Positions 62,395 to 64,000 of a stretch of DNA of 64,000 nt are shown one piece after another; the first letter of the stretch is position 1; each line of letters starts with the position of its first letter. The position numbers and the translations under genes are program-made. The stretch spans positions 1 through 64,000 of the forward strand of contig CACMKG010000005.1 of assembly GCA_902614235.1 (NCBI GenBank). The letters run 5' to 3'. The notes below the pieces were generated by a model. That model searched no databases and was not told where the DNA came from. It was given only the letters and a program-made list of their open reading frames with translations. The DNA is from an uncultured SAR86 cluster bacterium. GTDB taxonomy: Bacteria > Pseudomonadota > Gammaproteobacteria > Magnimaribacterales > AG-339-G14.

Positions 62395-62576
62395 CCCGAT
62401 TTCGTGTGGCATTTATTGTCTACCTCGAGAGTTATTTTATAGTTTAGTTCATGTAATTCGTGCGGGCACTTACCTTTAGATAATTAAGGTTTGTGTCAAT
62501 ATGTACATCTTTGATTTTTAATCAAAGGTCACTCATTTTTTTGATATTTTTTTTATAAAAAATTATCCGTTTAATT

Positions 62577-64000
<1,424 letters not shown>

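Noticed and set aside
62401-62470. Second rRNA promoter (TTGTCT ... TTTTAT)
   Set aside because: Spacing between candidate hexamers is too short (about 11-14 bp) and the matches are poor.

Overview
AT-rich, gene-dense chromosomal window from a gammaproteobacterium-like organism. The compact spacing and 16S are compatible with a marine streamlined lineage such as SAR86, but no taxonomic search was run. It is almost entirely core/housekeeping DNA. Main blocks: cytochrome c4 (5'-truncated)-dsbA; CitE-like lyase with a CaiB/BaiF CoA-transferase; lptM-lysA-dapF-DUF484-xerC-yigB; argH-ahcY-metK; tkt-pgk-class I fba; ubiE-ubiB-hisE-tatABC; orn; miaB-phoH-ybeY-corC; coaD/mutM-tolC/thiC; parE-parC; argD; PPi-type PFK; mpl; typA; rpmE2; tsaE-nnrD; thiD-thiE-pfkB-dksA-folK-acs-msrA; argC-erpA; anmK-M23 peptidase; tyrS; and the 5' ~1.42 kb of a 16S rRNA gene running off the right edge. 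I found no CRISPR array, transposase, integrated prophage, toxin-antitoxin or defence cassette, and no tRNA. I found no convincing wholly new system. The items most worth a second look are small: a blue-copper protein with a cytochrome c5-like N-terminal motif, a DksA with an H1-like Lys/Ala-rich N-terminus, an L31 with a repetitive acidic tail, a secreted protein of unknown function with two homologous halves, a phage-like gene beside a MazG-like pyrophosphohydrolase, an lptM gene missing from the ORF track, a terminator-like hairpin in an outer-membrane protein leader, and convergent gene pairs with interlocked stop codons.
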